The notes under the pieces were generated by a model. That model saw only the letters and a program-made list of their open reading frames with translations, ran no database searches and was not told the origin of the DNA. Below are positions 6,106 to 12,966 of a stretch of DNA of 13,924 nucleotides, piece by piece; position 1 is the stretch's first letter; every line of letters starts with the position of its first letter. A program made the translations under genes and the position numbers. This DNA comes from Methanobacterium sp. PtaU1.Bin097 (GTDB taxonomy: Archaea > Methanobacteriota > Methanobacteria > Methanobacteriales > Methanobacteriaceae). The stretch is from positions 1-13,924 of the forward strand of contig MVQY01000157.1 in NCBI GenBank assembly GCA_002067325.1. Reading direction: 5' to 3'.

Positions 6106-6684
6106 TCAATACCAAACATCCTTCAAACCCAAAAGATAGGCTATGGTGTTGGCTGCCACATGTAAAATAACCGTGTAAACCAGGATTAAAAGTATTATCT
6201 CCAGTGGTATGGTCACCACCAGTGAAGCAAGTAGTAAAGCCATTAATGCGAAGTCTAGCTGGTCTAAAAAGGGTGCTGGTTTTCCCCTTTCTATTTTTAT
6301 CCTCCTTTTAATGAAGCTGCCCACTGCATCTCCAATTAGGGCTCCGGCACTGAGTGCTAATCCTAGTAGTATCCATCCTGCAAAGTTAGCAGGTATAATT
6401 CCTTCGATGGTGGTCCATTCTGGTATTAGAGTAAATATGTCACCGTAGTGCATGAAGACGATGCCCTGAAGAACTGCAATTAATGTTCCGATTATTATCC
6501 CCAGGATAGTCCCTCTCCAGGTCACTCCATCACCCAGTAGTCGGCGTCCGTCTGTGAAATTTCTCTTAAAGTCTAGCGGTGCACCCCCACCGAAGGCTAG
6601 GGCCGAAACATTGGCCAGGTAGGCCGGTAACATGAAGTACATAGCGTATACTGATAAACTTATAAAACTGATGGTTGGATCCAT
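6106..6684 (-). CDS. carS: CDP-archaeol synthase (CarS)
   Basis: Transfers CTP onto 2,3-di-O-geranylgeranylglyceryl phosphate, giving the CDP-activated lipid from which archaeal polar head groups are attached. It is an integral membrane enzyme of the CarS (former DUF46) family. Visible features are a first hydrophobic helix at about 5-30; the motif LLGDGVTWRG at 50-59; hydrophobic segments near 59-78 and 99-121; GDAVGSFIKRRIKIERGKP at 118-136 with the following PAPFLDQLDF, the CTP/Mg-binding signature; a last pair of helices from about 146; and the conserved tail HVAANTIAYLLGLK with His175. GGAGGT at 6690-6695 (minus strand) lies 5 nt before the ATG at 6684, settling the start. At 192 residues it is slightly longer than many homologues. 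It is divergent from the Tes-like gene, another ether-lipid enzyme, across a 309-bp region. Confidence 0.93.
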   Translation of the reverse strand: MDPTISFISLSVYAMYFMLPAYLANVSALAFGGGAPLDFKRNFTDGRRLLGDGVTWRGTILGIIIGTLIAVLQGIVFMHYGDIFTLIPEWTTIEGIIPANFAGWILLGLALSAGALIGDAVGSFIKRRIKIERGKPAPFLDQLDFALMALLLASLVVTIPLEIILLILVYTVILHVAANTIAYLLGLKDVWY

Positions 6685-6746
6685 TGGTTACCTCCAAATT
6701 AAAAGAAGTTAATAGTAATTGTTGAAGCTATTAAATAAGATGTTGG

Positions 6747-6757
6747 TTTAAATATTT
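6747..6757 (-). promoter_or_regulatory. Candidate TATA box for carS
   Basis: On the minus strand the element reads AAATATTTAAA, about 63-73 nt upstream of the carS ATG. A start some 25 nt downstream would leave a leader of about 40 nt. Other AT-rich words nearby are possible, so this is tentative. Confidence 0.3.
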
Positions 6758-6887
6758 GAAAAATAAAAGTAATTATCCATAACATCTTGTGCTTAACATC
6801 GATTGTTTACACGAAATAGTAAGATGAAACAACCTTTTAATGCTACCACGAATCATTTCTTTTCAGTAATTCCATAAAAGGATATCA

Positions 6888-6899
6888 TTTATTTATACC
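6888..6899 (+). promoter_or_regulatory. Candidate TATA box for the Tes-like gene
   Basis: TTTATTTATACC is preceded by purine-rich AAAAGGAT and lies about 100 nt before the ATG at 6994. The predicted leader of about 70 nt would include the GGTGA ribosome-binding site at 6983-6987. Confidence 0.45.
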
Positions 6900-6993
6900 T
6901 TGAGCACAATAATATGATGTTACAGTAATGTATATCCCTTGTAATGATTTAAGTTAAAAAATTATAAGCTGTTAAAATAATTGGTGAGATTAT

Positions 6994-8487
6994 ATGGTTA
7001 TAAAGAAGACCAAGAGTATGTGCCCCGAGTGCCTGGAAATCGTTGACGCAGAAGTCTACGAAGACCAGGGCAGGATAATGATAAGGAAGGAATGTAAAGA
7101 ACACGGAGTATTCGAAAACACCTACTGGAGCAGTAGTGAAATTTATTATGATGCCTCTGATTACGATTATAAGGGGGAGGGTATAGAAAACCCCCAAACA
7201 ACTGTAGAGGGTGAATGTCCTTCTAACTGTGGATTATGCCCTGAACATGAAAGCCATACCATTTTAGGCCTTATAGATGTTACTAATCGCTGTAACCTTC
7301 GCTGCCCAGTATGTTTTGCAAACGCAGCAGTATCAGGAACTCTTTACGAGCCAACCTATGAAGAAATCAGGCAGATGCTCCGGAACCTGAGGAGTAACCA
7401 GCCAGTTCCCGCTCCGGCCATACAGTACGCTGGTGGTGAACCCACCGTACGTAAAGACATTGTAGAACTTATAAAACTGGCCAAGGAAGAGGGGTTCACC
7501 CACACCCAGATAGCAACCAACGGCATCCGCCTGGCAAAAAGACCGGAGCTCATCAGTAAACTTAAGGAAGCGGGTTTAAACACTGTCTATCTCCAGTTCG
7601 ACGGGGTTACAGAAGAACCCTACATCCAGATCAGGAACAGGAATCTCCTATCCATTAAATTAGAAGCCATAGAGAACTGCAGAAAAGAAGATATGGGTAT
7701 CGTCCTGGTACCCACACTGATTAAAGGTATAAACCATGACCAGATAGGGGACATTATCAAATTCGCTGCCAAAAACATCGATGTGATAAGGGGAGTGGTT
7801 TTCCAACCAGTATCCTTCGCTGGAAGAACACCCAGCGATGAAGTGGAAGGGCAGCGAATAACCATTCCCGATTTTGAAGAACTGGTCGAGGAACAAACAG
7901 ATCGGGAGATCAAAGTGGAAGATTTCTACCCCGCATCATCTGTACTGCCTGTCTCTGAATTCATCGAGGCCATTGAAGGCGAGCCACAGGTGGCATTCAC
8001 CTGTCACCCCCATTGTGGAGCGGCCACCTACGTTTTCATAGATGAAGATAAGATGGTTCCAGTAACACAATTCATAGATGTAGACCGCTTCTTCAACCTG
8101 TTATCCAAGAGTAGTGATGATATAGCCAACGGCGGATTAGTGGCCAAATCAAAGGTTTTAGCCCGGGCCACCATCGAACTCCCCCAGACCATCAGCCTAT
8201 CTAAAACTCCCGATACATTGGATATTAAGAATATATTAATTAAAGTGTTTAAAGAACGGTCATACGATGCCCTGGGAGATTTCCACCATAAAAGTCTTTT
8301 AATCGCCTGCATGCACTTCATGGACCCCTGGAACTTCGACCACGACCGGGTGAGGAGATGTGTAATCCATTACGCAGTTCCTGATGGAAGAATAATACCC
8401 TTCTGCGCCATGAATTCCATATACAGACAGGAGATTGAGAAGAAATTCTCCAAACCCTTCGGTAAGTCTAAAGAGGAATCTGATTAG
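6994..8487 (+). CDS. tes: Radical SAM protein of the tetraether lipid synthase (Tes) family
   Basis: Predicted to join the tails of two archaeol-type lipids by radical coupling to make membrane-spanning tetraether lipids. The 497 residues match the M. jannaschii MJ0619 type in length and layout: an N-terminal metal-binding module with Cys10, Cys13 and Cys34; further Cys75, Cys79 and Cys82 (ECPSNCGLC); the radical SAM motif CNLRCPVC at 100-107 with Cys100, Cys104 and Cys107; the SAM-binding GGEP at 147-150; and C-terminal Cys337, Cys341, Cys439, Cys456 and Cys471, enough for additional iron-sulfur clusters. GGTGA at 6983-6987 precedes the ATG by 6 nt. It is divergent from carS, which fits lipid synthesis. 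The gene after it is beta-RFAP synthase; MJ0619 was earlier proposed to be a methyltransferase acting on the pterin of methanopterin, so that alternative remains. Family is firm, exact reaction less so. Confidence 0.8.
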   Translation: MVIKKTKSMCPECLEIVDAEVYEDQGRIMIRKECKEHGVFENTYWSSSEIYYDASDYDYKGEGIENPQTTVEGECPSNCGLCPEHESHTILGLIDVTNRCNLRCPVCFANAAVSGTLYEPTYEEIRQMLRNLRSNQPVPAPAIQYAGGEPTVRKDIVELIKLAKEEGFTHTQIATNGIRLAKRPELISKLKEAGLNTVYLQFDGVTEEPYIQIRNRNLLSIKLEAIENCRKEDMGIVLVPTLIKGINHDQIGDIIKFAAKNIDVIRGVVFQPVSFAGRTPSDEVEGQRITIPDFEELVEEQTDREIKVEDFYPASSVLPVSEFIEAIEGEPQVAFTCHPHCGAATYVFIDEDKMVPVTQFIDVDRFFNLLSKSSDDIANGGLVAKSKVLARATIELPQTISLSKTPDTLDIKNILIKVFKERSYDALGDFHHKSLLIACMHFMDPWNFDHDRVRRCVIHYAVPDGRIIPFCAMNSIYRQEIEKKFSKPFGKSKEESD

Positions 8488-8492
8488 TGAAG

Positions 8493-8500
8493 TTTATATC
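8493..8500 (+). promoter_or_regulatory. Candidate TATA box for beta-RFAP synthase
   Basis: TTTATATC just after the Tes-like stop would give a start near 8520-8525 and a leader of about 30 nt. A second AT-rich word at 8521-8530 (ATTAATTAAA) is placed for a nearly leaderless transcript starting around 8550. The sequence alone does not decide between them. Confidence 0.35.
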
Positions 8501-8536
8501 TTTATAATTTGAAAACTAATATTAATTAAACAAATC

Positions 8537-8556
8537 TCAATTGGTTTTTTAATTGA
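8537..8556 (+). repeat. Inverted repeat TCAATT/AATTGA covering the start codon
   Basis: Perfect 6-bp arms lie at 8537-8542 and 8551-8556, around GG and six T residues. The right arm contains the TTG start codon (8553-8555) of beta-RFAP synthase. No clear Shine-Dalgarno site is present. It may be a chance AT-rich match, a start-codon-masking hairpin, or a termination signal for the gene before. Confidence 0.45.
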
Positions 8557-9542
8557 TAATCGAAACCCCTTCCCGGCTGCATGTAACCCTTATCGACTTA
8601 AATGGTAGATATGGTCGAATTGACGGTGGTGTGGGCATCACAACCCGGAGTCCCAGTTTGGTTATGGAAGCACATGACGGACACGATGATATCCAGGTTG
8701 AATTTCCAAGTTCAGATATCCCCCAGGATACCCTGAACGATTATCAGGAGAAAATCTTCTCTGCAGCAGATAAAATGAATGAATATCTCTCTCTGGAGGG
8801 AGGATACCATTTCAAGCTCAAAGAGATTTTCCCCTCCCATTCTGGTCTTGGTTCCGGCACCCAATTATCACTGGCCGTGGCCAAGGCCATACTGAAGATG
8901 AACCACCAGGATCTACCCGCCCGTAAGATAGCTGAAATAGTGGGCCGGGGCGGTACATCAGGGATCGGGGTGGCTTCCTTTGAAAGCGGTGGTTTCATCA
9001 TGGATGCCGGTCATAAGAAATCCATTAAGAAGGATTTTCTACCTTCCTCTGCTTCGTTAGCTTCACCACCACCAGTTATAGCCAGATACGATTTTCCCAA
9101 GGATTGGAAGATCATCCTGGCCATACCCCATGTTGAAGGGAAGGTATTCGGTGACGGAGAAGTTAACATATTCCAGAAGTACTGCCCCATACCCGTGGAA
9201 GAGGTGCAGGAGTTAACCCATCTTCTCTTCATGAAGATGATGCCCGCTGTGCTTGAGGAAGATTTGGACTCCTTTGGAGAATCAGTAAACAGTGCGCAGG
9301 ATATCGGTTTTAAAAAGATCGAATTAAAACTGCAAAACCCCTTCATCAGGAAACTGATTGATAACCTGAGGAATGCCGGTGCTGCTGGGGTTGGAATGAG
9401 TTCTTTCGGTCCGACGGTATATGCGGTAACTGATACCAATTTCCAGGATATTTTAAAAGCTGCCCGTGATTCCATGGGTGATAAAACCGGTGAAATAATA
9501 CTCACCGCCGCACAGAACGAGGGTGCTAAGATCTATAAATGA
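8553..9542 (+). CDS. Beta-ribofuranosylaminobenzene 5'-phosphate synthase
   Basis: Condenses phosphoribosyl pyrophosphate with a hydroxybenzoate/aminobenzoate, losing CO2 and pyrophosphate. This is the first committed step of tetrahydromethanopterin synthesis. The 329 residues show the GHMP-kinase-like fold used by this enzyme: N-terminal IETPSRLHVTLIDLNG at 3-18, DGGVGITTRSP at 24-34, the phosphate-binding PSHSGLGSGTQLSLA at 94-108, GRGGTSGIGVASFESGGF at 131-148, and the C-terminal GHMP motif GAAGVGMSSFGPTVYAV at 276-292. The start must be TTG 8553, because MIIETPSRLH is the family N-terminus and no ATG is available before residue 38. The TTG lacks a clear ribosome-binding site and lies in the inverted repeat 8537-8556. 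Upstream is the Tes-like gene, downstream a coenzyme B/leucine-type gene. The functional call is strong. Confidence 0.92.
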   Translation: MIIETPSRLHVTLIDLNGRYGRIDGGVGITTRSPSLVMEAHDGHDDIQVEFPSSDIPQDTLNDYQEKIFSAADKMNEYLSLEGGYHFKLKEIFPSHSGLGSGTQLSLAVAKAILKMNHQDLPARKIAEIVGRGGTSGIGVASFESGGFIMDAGHKKSIKKDFLPSSASLASPPPVIARYDFPKDWKIILAIPHVEGKVFGDGEVNIFQKYCPIPVEEVQELTHLLFMKMMPAVLEEDLDSFGESVNSAQDIGFKKIELKLQNPFIRKLIDNLRNAGAAGVGMSSFGPTVYAVTDTNFQDILKAARDSMGDKTGEIILTAAQNEGAKIYK

Positions 9543-9575
9543 AATGAATTTTGAAGCTACATGAAGATTTTATTA

Positions 9576-9585
9576 CTTTAAAATC
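9576..9585 (+). promoter_or_regulatory. Candidate TATA box for the hacB/leuD-type gene
   Basis: CTTTAAAATC lies about 30 nt before the ATG pair at 9613/9616, implying a very short leader that begins near 9606. A weak GATGAT (9604-9609) is the only Shine-Dalgarno-like word. Confidence 0.35.
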
Positions 9586-9612
9586 AATAGATGAATTTTA
9601 TTCGATGATATT

Positions 9613-10101
9613 ATGATGGATAGGATAGAAGGAAAGGTCTGGACCTTCCGGGATAGCATAGACACCGATGTGATCATTCCAGGCAGATACTTAAGGGCCC
9701 AAACACTGGATGAACTGGCATCACACGTCATGGAACCAGAAGACCCCACATTTGCAGAGAAAGTGCAACAGGGGGATGTCATAGTGGCTGGCTGGAATTT
9801 CGGCTGCGGTTCATCCCGGGAGCAGGCCCCGGTGGCCCTGAAACACGCCGGGATAGCTGCAATTGTAGCTAAATCATTTGCCCGGATATTCTACAGAAAC
9901 GCCATAAATATTGGCCTGCCAGTGATCGTGGCAAACATGGAGGCAGAGAAGGGTGATGAGATATGTATAGACCTGAAGAAGGGAATTATAGAGGATAAAT
10001 CCACCCATAAAACCTTCAAGATACAGCCCTTCAAAAAATTCATGCTGGAAATCCTGGAAAACGGCGGTTTGACCGAGCATTATCTTAAAAAACAGGAATA
10101 A
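9613..10101 (+). CDS. Isopropylmalate/homoaconitate dehydratase small subunit, probably homoaconitase type
   Basis: Small (swivel-domain) subunit of an aconitase-family hydro-lyase, working with a separate large iron-sulfur subunit not in this window. Motifs: DTDVIIPGRYLRA at 17-29 (substrate-specificity loop), GWNFGCGSSREQAP at 80-93 (the conserved GCGSSRE substrate-binding loop), and AKSFARIFYRNAINIGLP at 105-122. At 162 residues it has normal archaeal LeuD/HacB length. The loop reads YLRA with Arg28. In characterised methanogen enzymes an Arg here (YLRT) goes with homoaconitase (HacB, coenzyme B synthesis), while YLV-type loops go with isopropylmalate isomerase, so homoaconitase is more likely. 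The gene has ATG at both 9613 and 9616; the second gives better spacing from the weak GATGAT. Subunit identity is firm; the substrate is inference. Confidence 0.85.
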   Translation: MMDRIEGKVWTFRDSIDTDVIIPGRYLRAQTLDELASHVMEPEDPTFAEKVQQGDVIVAGWNFGCGSSREQAPVALKHAGIAAIVAKSFARIFYRNAINIGLPVIVANMEAEKGDEICIDLKKGIIEDKSTHKTFKIQPFKKFMLEILENGGLTEHYLKKQE

Positions 10102-10124
10102 TCCCCATTTATTTTTATTGATCT

Positions 10125-10146
10125 AATGTACTTCTACATTTTTTTT
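10125..10146 (+). terminator. Hairpin plus T-run after the hacB/leuD-type gene
   Basis: Perfect arms AATGTA (10125-10130) and TACATT (10135-10140) close a CTTC loop and run straight into T residues up to 10146 (eight in a row counting the arm). This looks like a classic intrinsic terminator, 23 nt past the stop codon. Confidence 0.6.
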
Positions 10147-10153
10147 ACTAAGA

Positions 10154-10165
10154 ATTTTATTTATT
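10154..10165 (+). promoter_or_regulatory. Candidate TATA box for the zinc-finger/pcm pair
   Basis: AATTTTATTTAT follows directly after the terminator hairpin and lies 40-50 nt before the ATG at 10206. Predicted transcription would start near 10185-10190, just before the GAGGA ribosome-binding site. Confidence 0.35.
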
Positions 10166-10205
10166 GAAAACAAATATCATTACTAAAATAGAGGAAATTA
10201 AAAAT

Positions 10206-10802
10206 ATGAACTGTACTGTATGTGGCTCCGATTCCCTGGAGATAATTAAAGCTAAGGGTAAAAAATCCAAAGAACTTCTCCTTAAATGTGAAGAATGTGG
10301 AAACATCTTCAGAGAAGTGGTAGATGTGGGTAAACCCGTAGATCGCCGGGTAGTGGTGAGTGAATTTGAAAACAGCCACAAAACCTTCATCAAACTGTAT
10401 GAAGATGAAATCCTCCACCTCGGAGACCTGATAGACTTGGATGGAAGGGAAGCCGAGATCACCTCCCTTGAAAATAAACGGGGAGGCCGAGTTTCAAAAA
10501 GTGCAGTGGAGGATGTTGAAACTATATGGGCTTCTTATACGGACATACCGGCAAGGGTTGGTATTTCAATCGATTACGGAGGTCGAATATTATCCCAGAA
10601 GGTGGAAGTAAATCCCGACTTTGAATTTACCATCGGTGAGGTGGTGAAGATGGGAAACATCATCTTCCGGATCAACTCCCTGAAGACATTGGAGAGGAAG
10701 ATGAGAAAGGGATTCGCCCGGGCATCGGTAACCAAGAGGGTGTATGGCAGGCCAGTTGATGAGCATAGATTTAAGTATGATTTAACCTCTAAGGTGGTGT
10801 AG
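10206..10802 (+). CDS. HVO_0476-family zinc finger protein
   Basis: Archaeal conserved protein of unknown function, 198 residues from ATG 10206. An N-terminal zinc ribbon is formed by Cys3-x2-Cys6 (CTVC) and Cys28-x2-Cys31 (CEEC). The rest (about 40-185) is mostly beta-rich with a basic stretch near 155-178 (LKTLERKMRKGFARASVTKR). This could bind nucleic acid, but that is inference. An earlier in-frame TTG at 10164 is unlikely, because the family begins at the first Cys pair and GAGGA at 10191-10195 lies 10 nt before ATG 10206. The stop TAG directly touches the ATG of pcm with no bases between, so the two are almost certainly co-transcribed and probably translationally coupled. A link to protein repair is possible but unproven. 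Confidence 0.85.
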   Translation: MNCTVCGSDSLEIIKAKGKKSKELLLKCEECGNIFREVVDVGKPVDRRVVVSEFENSHKTFIKLYEDEILHLGDLIDLDGREAEITSLENKRGGRVSKSAVEDVETIWASYTDIPARVGISIDYGGRILSQKVEVNPDFEFTIGEVVKMGNIIFRINSLKTLERKMRKGFARASVTKRVYGRPVDEHRFKYDLTSKVV

Positions 10803-11456
10803 ATGGAGAAGGAAAGGAAGGCGCTGGTGGAGAAGTTAGAAGACTATGGCTATATCAAAACAGAGAAAGTGAGAAACGCCATGCTCAAGGTCCCCCGGGA
10901 AGAGTTCATCCCCCCGGAAAACAGGCAGCACGCCTACAAAGACCAGCCACTCCCCATTGGAGAGGGACAGACTATATCCGCACCTCATATGGTGGCCATG
11001 ATCTGTGAAACCCTGGAGCTTCAAGAGGGTATGAAAATCTTAGAAATAGGAGCAGGCTTCGGATACAACGCCGCAGTGGTAGCTGAACTCATAGGACCGG
11101 AAGGGCATTTGTTCACCACTGAAAGGATAGAAAGTCTGGCGCAGATGGCAGAAGAAAACTTGAAACGCACCGGTTATGATAACGTCACCGTGCTCCACAT
11201 AGACGGTACAAAGGGACTCAAAGAGGAAGCACCCTTCGATAGGATATATGCAACAGCCAGCGCCCCGAAAGTACCAGAACCACTCAAAGATCAGCTCAAG
11301 ATAGGTGGAAGGCTTCTAACACCCATCGGACCACAGGCCTACCTCCAGGAACTGGTCTGTATCATTCGAAAGGACCAGCATAAATTCAGGAGCCATAAAC
11401 TCGGCGGTGTGGCCTTCGTGCCCATGATCGGGAAGCATGGTTGGCCTGAAGATTGA
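10803..11456 (+). CDS. pcm: Protein-L-isoaspartate O-methyltransferase
   Basis: Methylates L-isoaspartyl residues, using S-adenosylmethionine, to start repair of spontaneously damaged proteins in the cytoplasm. The 217 residues are typical in size. The N-terminal part has VPREEFIP at 30-37 and the active-site stretch GEGQTISAPHMVA at 53-65 with Ser59. The SAM-binding core follows: MKILEIGAGFGYNAAVVAEL (77-96), the acidic end of strand 2 at TTERIE (105-110), and FDRIYATASAPKVPEPL from about 139. LKIGGRLLTPIG follows as in the family. The start is well fixed: GGTGG at 10793-10797, inside the end of the upstream gene, is 5 nt before the ATG. It abuts the HVO_0476-type gene. No active-site change is apparent. 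Confidence 0.95.
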   Translation: MEKERKALVEKLEDYGYIKTEKVRNAMLKVPREEFIPPENRQHAYKDQPLPIGEGQTISAPHMVAMICETLELQEGMKILEIGAGFGYNAAVVAELIGPEGHLFTTERIESLAQMAEENLKRTGYDNVTVLHIDGTKGLKEEAPFDRIYATASAPKVPEPLKDQLKIGGRLLTPIGPQAYLQELVCIIRKDQHKFRSHKLGGVAFVPMIGKHGWPED

Positions 11457-11473
11457 ATAAAATCTAATTTTAA

Positions 11474-11507
11474 ACCTTTATTTGTAATAGACCTTTATTT
11501 GTAATAG
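11474..11507 (+). repeat. Perfect 17-bp tandem duplication
   Basis: ACCTTTATTTGTAATAG occurs twice head to tail, at 11474-11490 and 11491-11507, 18 nt after the pcm stop. A partial third match, CACTTTATTTGAA, lies at 11531-11543. Each copy contains a TATA-like CTTTATTT. It may be a recent slippage duplication or a repeated promoter/regulator element ahead of the methylthiotransferase gene. Confidence 0.7.
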
Positions 11508-11518
11508 AAATTTGAAAT

Positions 11519-11530
11519 AATATTTTATGA
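11519..11530 (+). promoter_or_regulatory. Candidate TATA box for the methylthiotransferase gene
   Basis: AATATTTTATGA is placed about 40 nt before the ATG at 11567, giving a start near 11548-11551 and keeping the GAGGA ribosome-binding site (11553-11557) in the transcript. The CTTTATTT word at 11533-11540 is an alternative but would leave almost no leader. Confidence 0.35.
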
Positions 11531-11566
11531 CACTTTATTTGAACAAAATTTTGAGGAATAATTTTA

Positions 11567-12847
11567 ATGAACATCTACATAGAGACCTTCGGCTGCACCT
11601 TCAATCAGGCAGATTCCCAGATAATGGCCGGCCTCCTCCAGGAGGATGGTAATGAGCTGGTGGATGATGTGGAAGATGCAGAGGTTTTGATCCTAAACAC
11701 CTGCTACGTGAAACAGCCCACGGAACAGAAGGTGGTAAACAGGATAATGAAGTTGCAGGAGGCGTATCCTGAGAAAAAATTTATAATCAGTGGTTGTATG
11801 GTGGAAATAGACCAGGATAAACTGGAAAAGATCGCGCCAGGTGCCAGCTGGGTGGGTCCCCATAAAATCATCTCAGCCCCGGATATGGTTAAATCCGTGT
11901 GTGCAGGGAAAACTGTGAGATTAACGGGTTTTGAAGATGTAAACAAGGTTTGCCTGCCTAAGATACGTTCCAATGAATTGATCAACATCATACAGATCTG
12001 TGAGGGATGCGACGGATACTGCAGCTACTGCTGTACCAGAATCGCCCGTGGAAACCTCAAGAGCTACCCGGTTGAACTCGTAAAGCAGGAAGCAGAAAGG
12101 GCGGTTAGAGAAGGATGTGTGGAGGTACAGCTTACTGCCCAGGATACAGCGGCGTACGGTAAAGATAGTGGAACTTCATTATCTGAACTTGTAAACGCCG
12201 TAACCAGTGTACGAGGTAAATTCAAGGTTAGGGTGGGGATGATGCACCCTAAAAGTGTTAAAAACGATGCTGATGAGTTAATCCGTGCGTTTAAGAGTGA
12301 TAAAGTTTATAAATTTATCCACATCCCCCTCCAAAGCGGTAACGACCAGGTTCTATCTGATATGAACCGGGGGCACAGCGCGCAGGAATTCCTGGATATC
12401 ATCTCCCAGTTTCGAAGGGAAATACCCGAAATTTCCATCTCCACCGATATCATCGTAGGATATCCCACAGAAGATGAAGAAGCCTTCCAGGATACCTTGA
12501 AGGTAATTGAAGAAATTCAACCGGATTTTCTCCACATATCCAAGTATCATCACCGTCCAGGTTCAAACTCATCCAGTCTGCAGGAGATAGAACACCAGGA
12601 CATGAAAAAGCGTTCGAAGGATTTGAATGAGCTTAAATATGCCATCACACTCCATAACAATGAAAAATTACTGGGTAAAGTGTTATCGGTGCTTGTTACA
12701 GATATCGGGAGAAAGGGTGGTTTTACTGGCCGGACTGATTCTTATAAATTGGTGGTTGTAGATGATGCACCCCTGGGAAGCTTTGTTGATGTGGAAATCA
12801 CCGAGGCTAAAGCCACCTACCTGAAGGGGCATGTTGTTTCAGATTGA
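11567..12847 (+). CDS. tRNA N6-threonylcarbamoyladenosine-37 methylthiotransferase (archaeal e-MtaB/CDKAL1 type)
   Basis: Adds a methylthio group to t6A37 next to the tRNA anticodon, using two iron-sulfur clusters and SAM. The 426 residues show the three-part methylthiotransferase layout. The UPF0004 domain carries Cys10 (TFGCTFNQADS), Cys46 (ILNTCYVK) and Cys77 (ISGCMVE) for the auxiliary cluster. The radical SAM domain has CEGCDGYCSYC with Cys148, Cys152 and Cys155, then TRIARG. A C-terminal TRAM-like beta domain runs from about 365 (LLGKVLSVLVTDIG onward). The short TRAM and the NTCYVKQPTEQK motif resemble the archaeal/CDKAL1 subfamily more than MiaB or RimO. ATG 11567 follows GAGGA (11553-11557) with a 9-nt gap. 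The gene is monocistronic-looking. Family call is strong; the t6A substrate is inferred from subfamily. Confidence 0.93.
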   Translation: MNIYIETFGCTFNQADSQIMAGLLQEDGNELVDDVEDAEVLILNTCYVKQPTEQKVVNRIMKLQEAYPEKKFIISGCMVEIDQDKLEKIAPGASWVGPHKIISAPDMVKSVCAGKTVRLTGFEDVNKVCLPKIRSNELINIIQICEGCDGYCSYCCTRIARGNLKSYPVELVKQEAERAVREGCVEVQLTAQDTAAYGKDSGTSLSELVNAVTSVRGKFKVRVGMMHPKSVKNDADELIRAFKSDKVYKFIHIPLQSGNDQVLSDMNRGHSAQEFLDIISQFRREIPEISISTDIIVGYPTEDEEAFQDTLKVIEEIQPDFLHISKYHHRPGSNSSSLQEIEHQDMKKRSKDLNELKYAITLHNNEKLLGKVLSVLVTDIGRKGGFTGRTDSYKLVVVDDAPLGSFVDVEITEAKATYLKGHVVSD

Positions 12848-12908
12848 TAGTGCATCATTCATTAAATGAGGTATGTCTTTCATAATAATTCTCGGTTTTA
12901 TAGTCGCA

Positions 12909-12928
12909 TTTATATAGTGTTATATACC
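12909..12928 (+). promoter_or_regulatory. Two adjacent TATA-like boxes before the zinc-ribbon membrane protein
   Basis: TTTATATAG (12909-12917) and GTTATATACC (12919-12928) lie side by side. The second would place transcription start near 12950, about 15 nt before the preferred ATG at 12967. The first would add around 10 nt. Confidence 0.5.
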
Positions 12929-12966
12929 AATAACTATCCATTAGATAACCATTTAAGTGAATGAAA

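Larger units (their letters stand above)
6685..6993. other. Divergent intergenic region between carS and the Tes-like gene
   Basis: This 309-bp non-coding stretch is AT-rich and holds no convincing open reading frame or RNA gene. On the minus strand it carries the carS GGAGGT ribosome-binding site and an AT-rich promoter candidate near 6747-6757. On the plus strand it carries a TATA-like element at 6888-6899 and the GGTGA ribosome-binding site at 6983-6987. A short AACATC word occurs twice (6780-6785 and 6795-6800). Both promoters of two lipid genes lie here, so a shared regulator could bind. Confidence 0.6.

Noticed and set aside
6209..6448. Plus-strand open frame inside carS
   Set aside because: It is antisense to the CarS catalytic motifs and has no family resemblance.
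6685..6993. Small gene or structured RNA in the divergent spacer
   Set aside because: No open frame with a start and RBS, and no extended stem pairing or tRNA-like folding was found by eye.
9011..9505. Long minus-strand open frame inside beta-RFAP synthase
   Set aside because: It is antisense to a well-conserved gene, has no recognisable motif and no ribosome-binding site; it follows from codon bias of the real gene.
10164..10205. TTG 10164 start for the HVO_0476-type protein
   Set aside because: ATG 10206 has a GAGGA site upstream and gives the family N-terminus at the first Cys pair.
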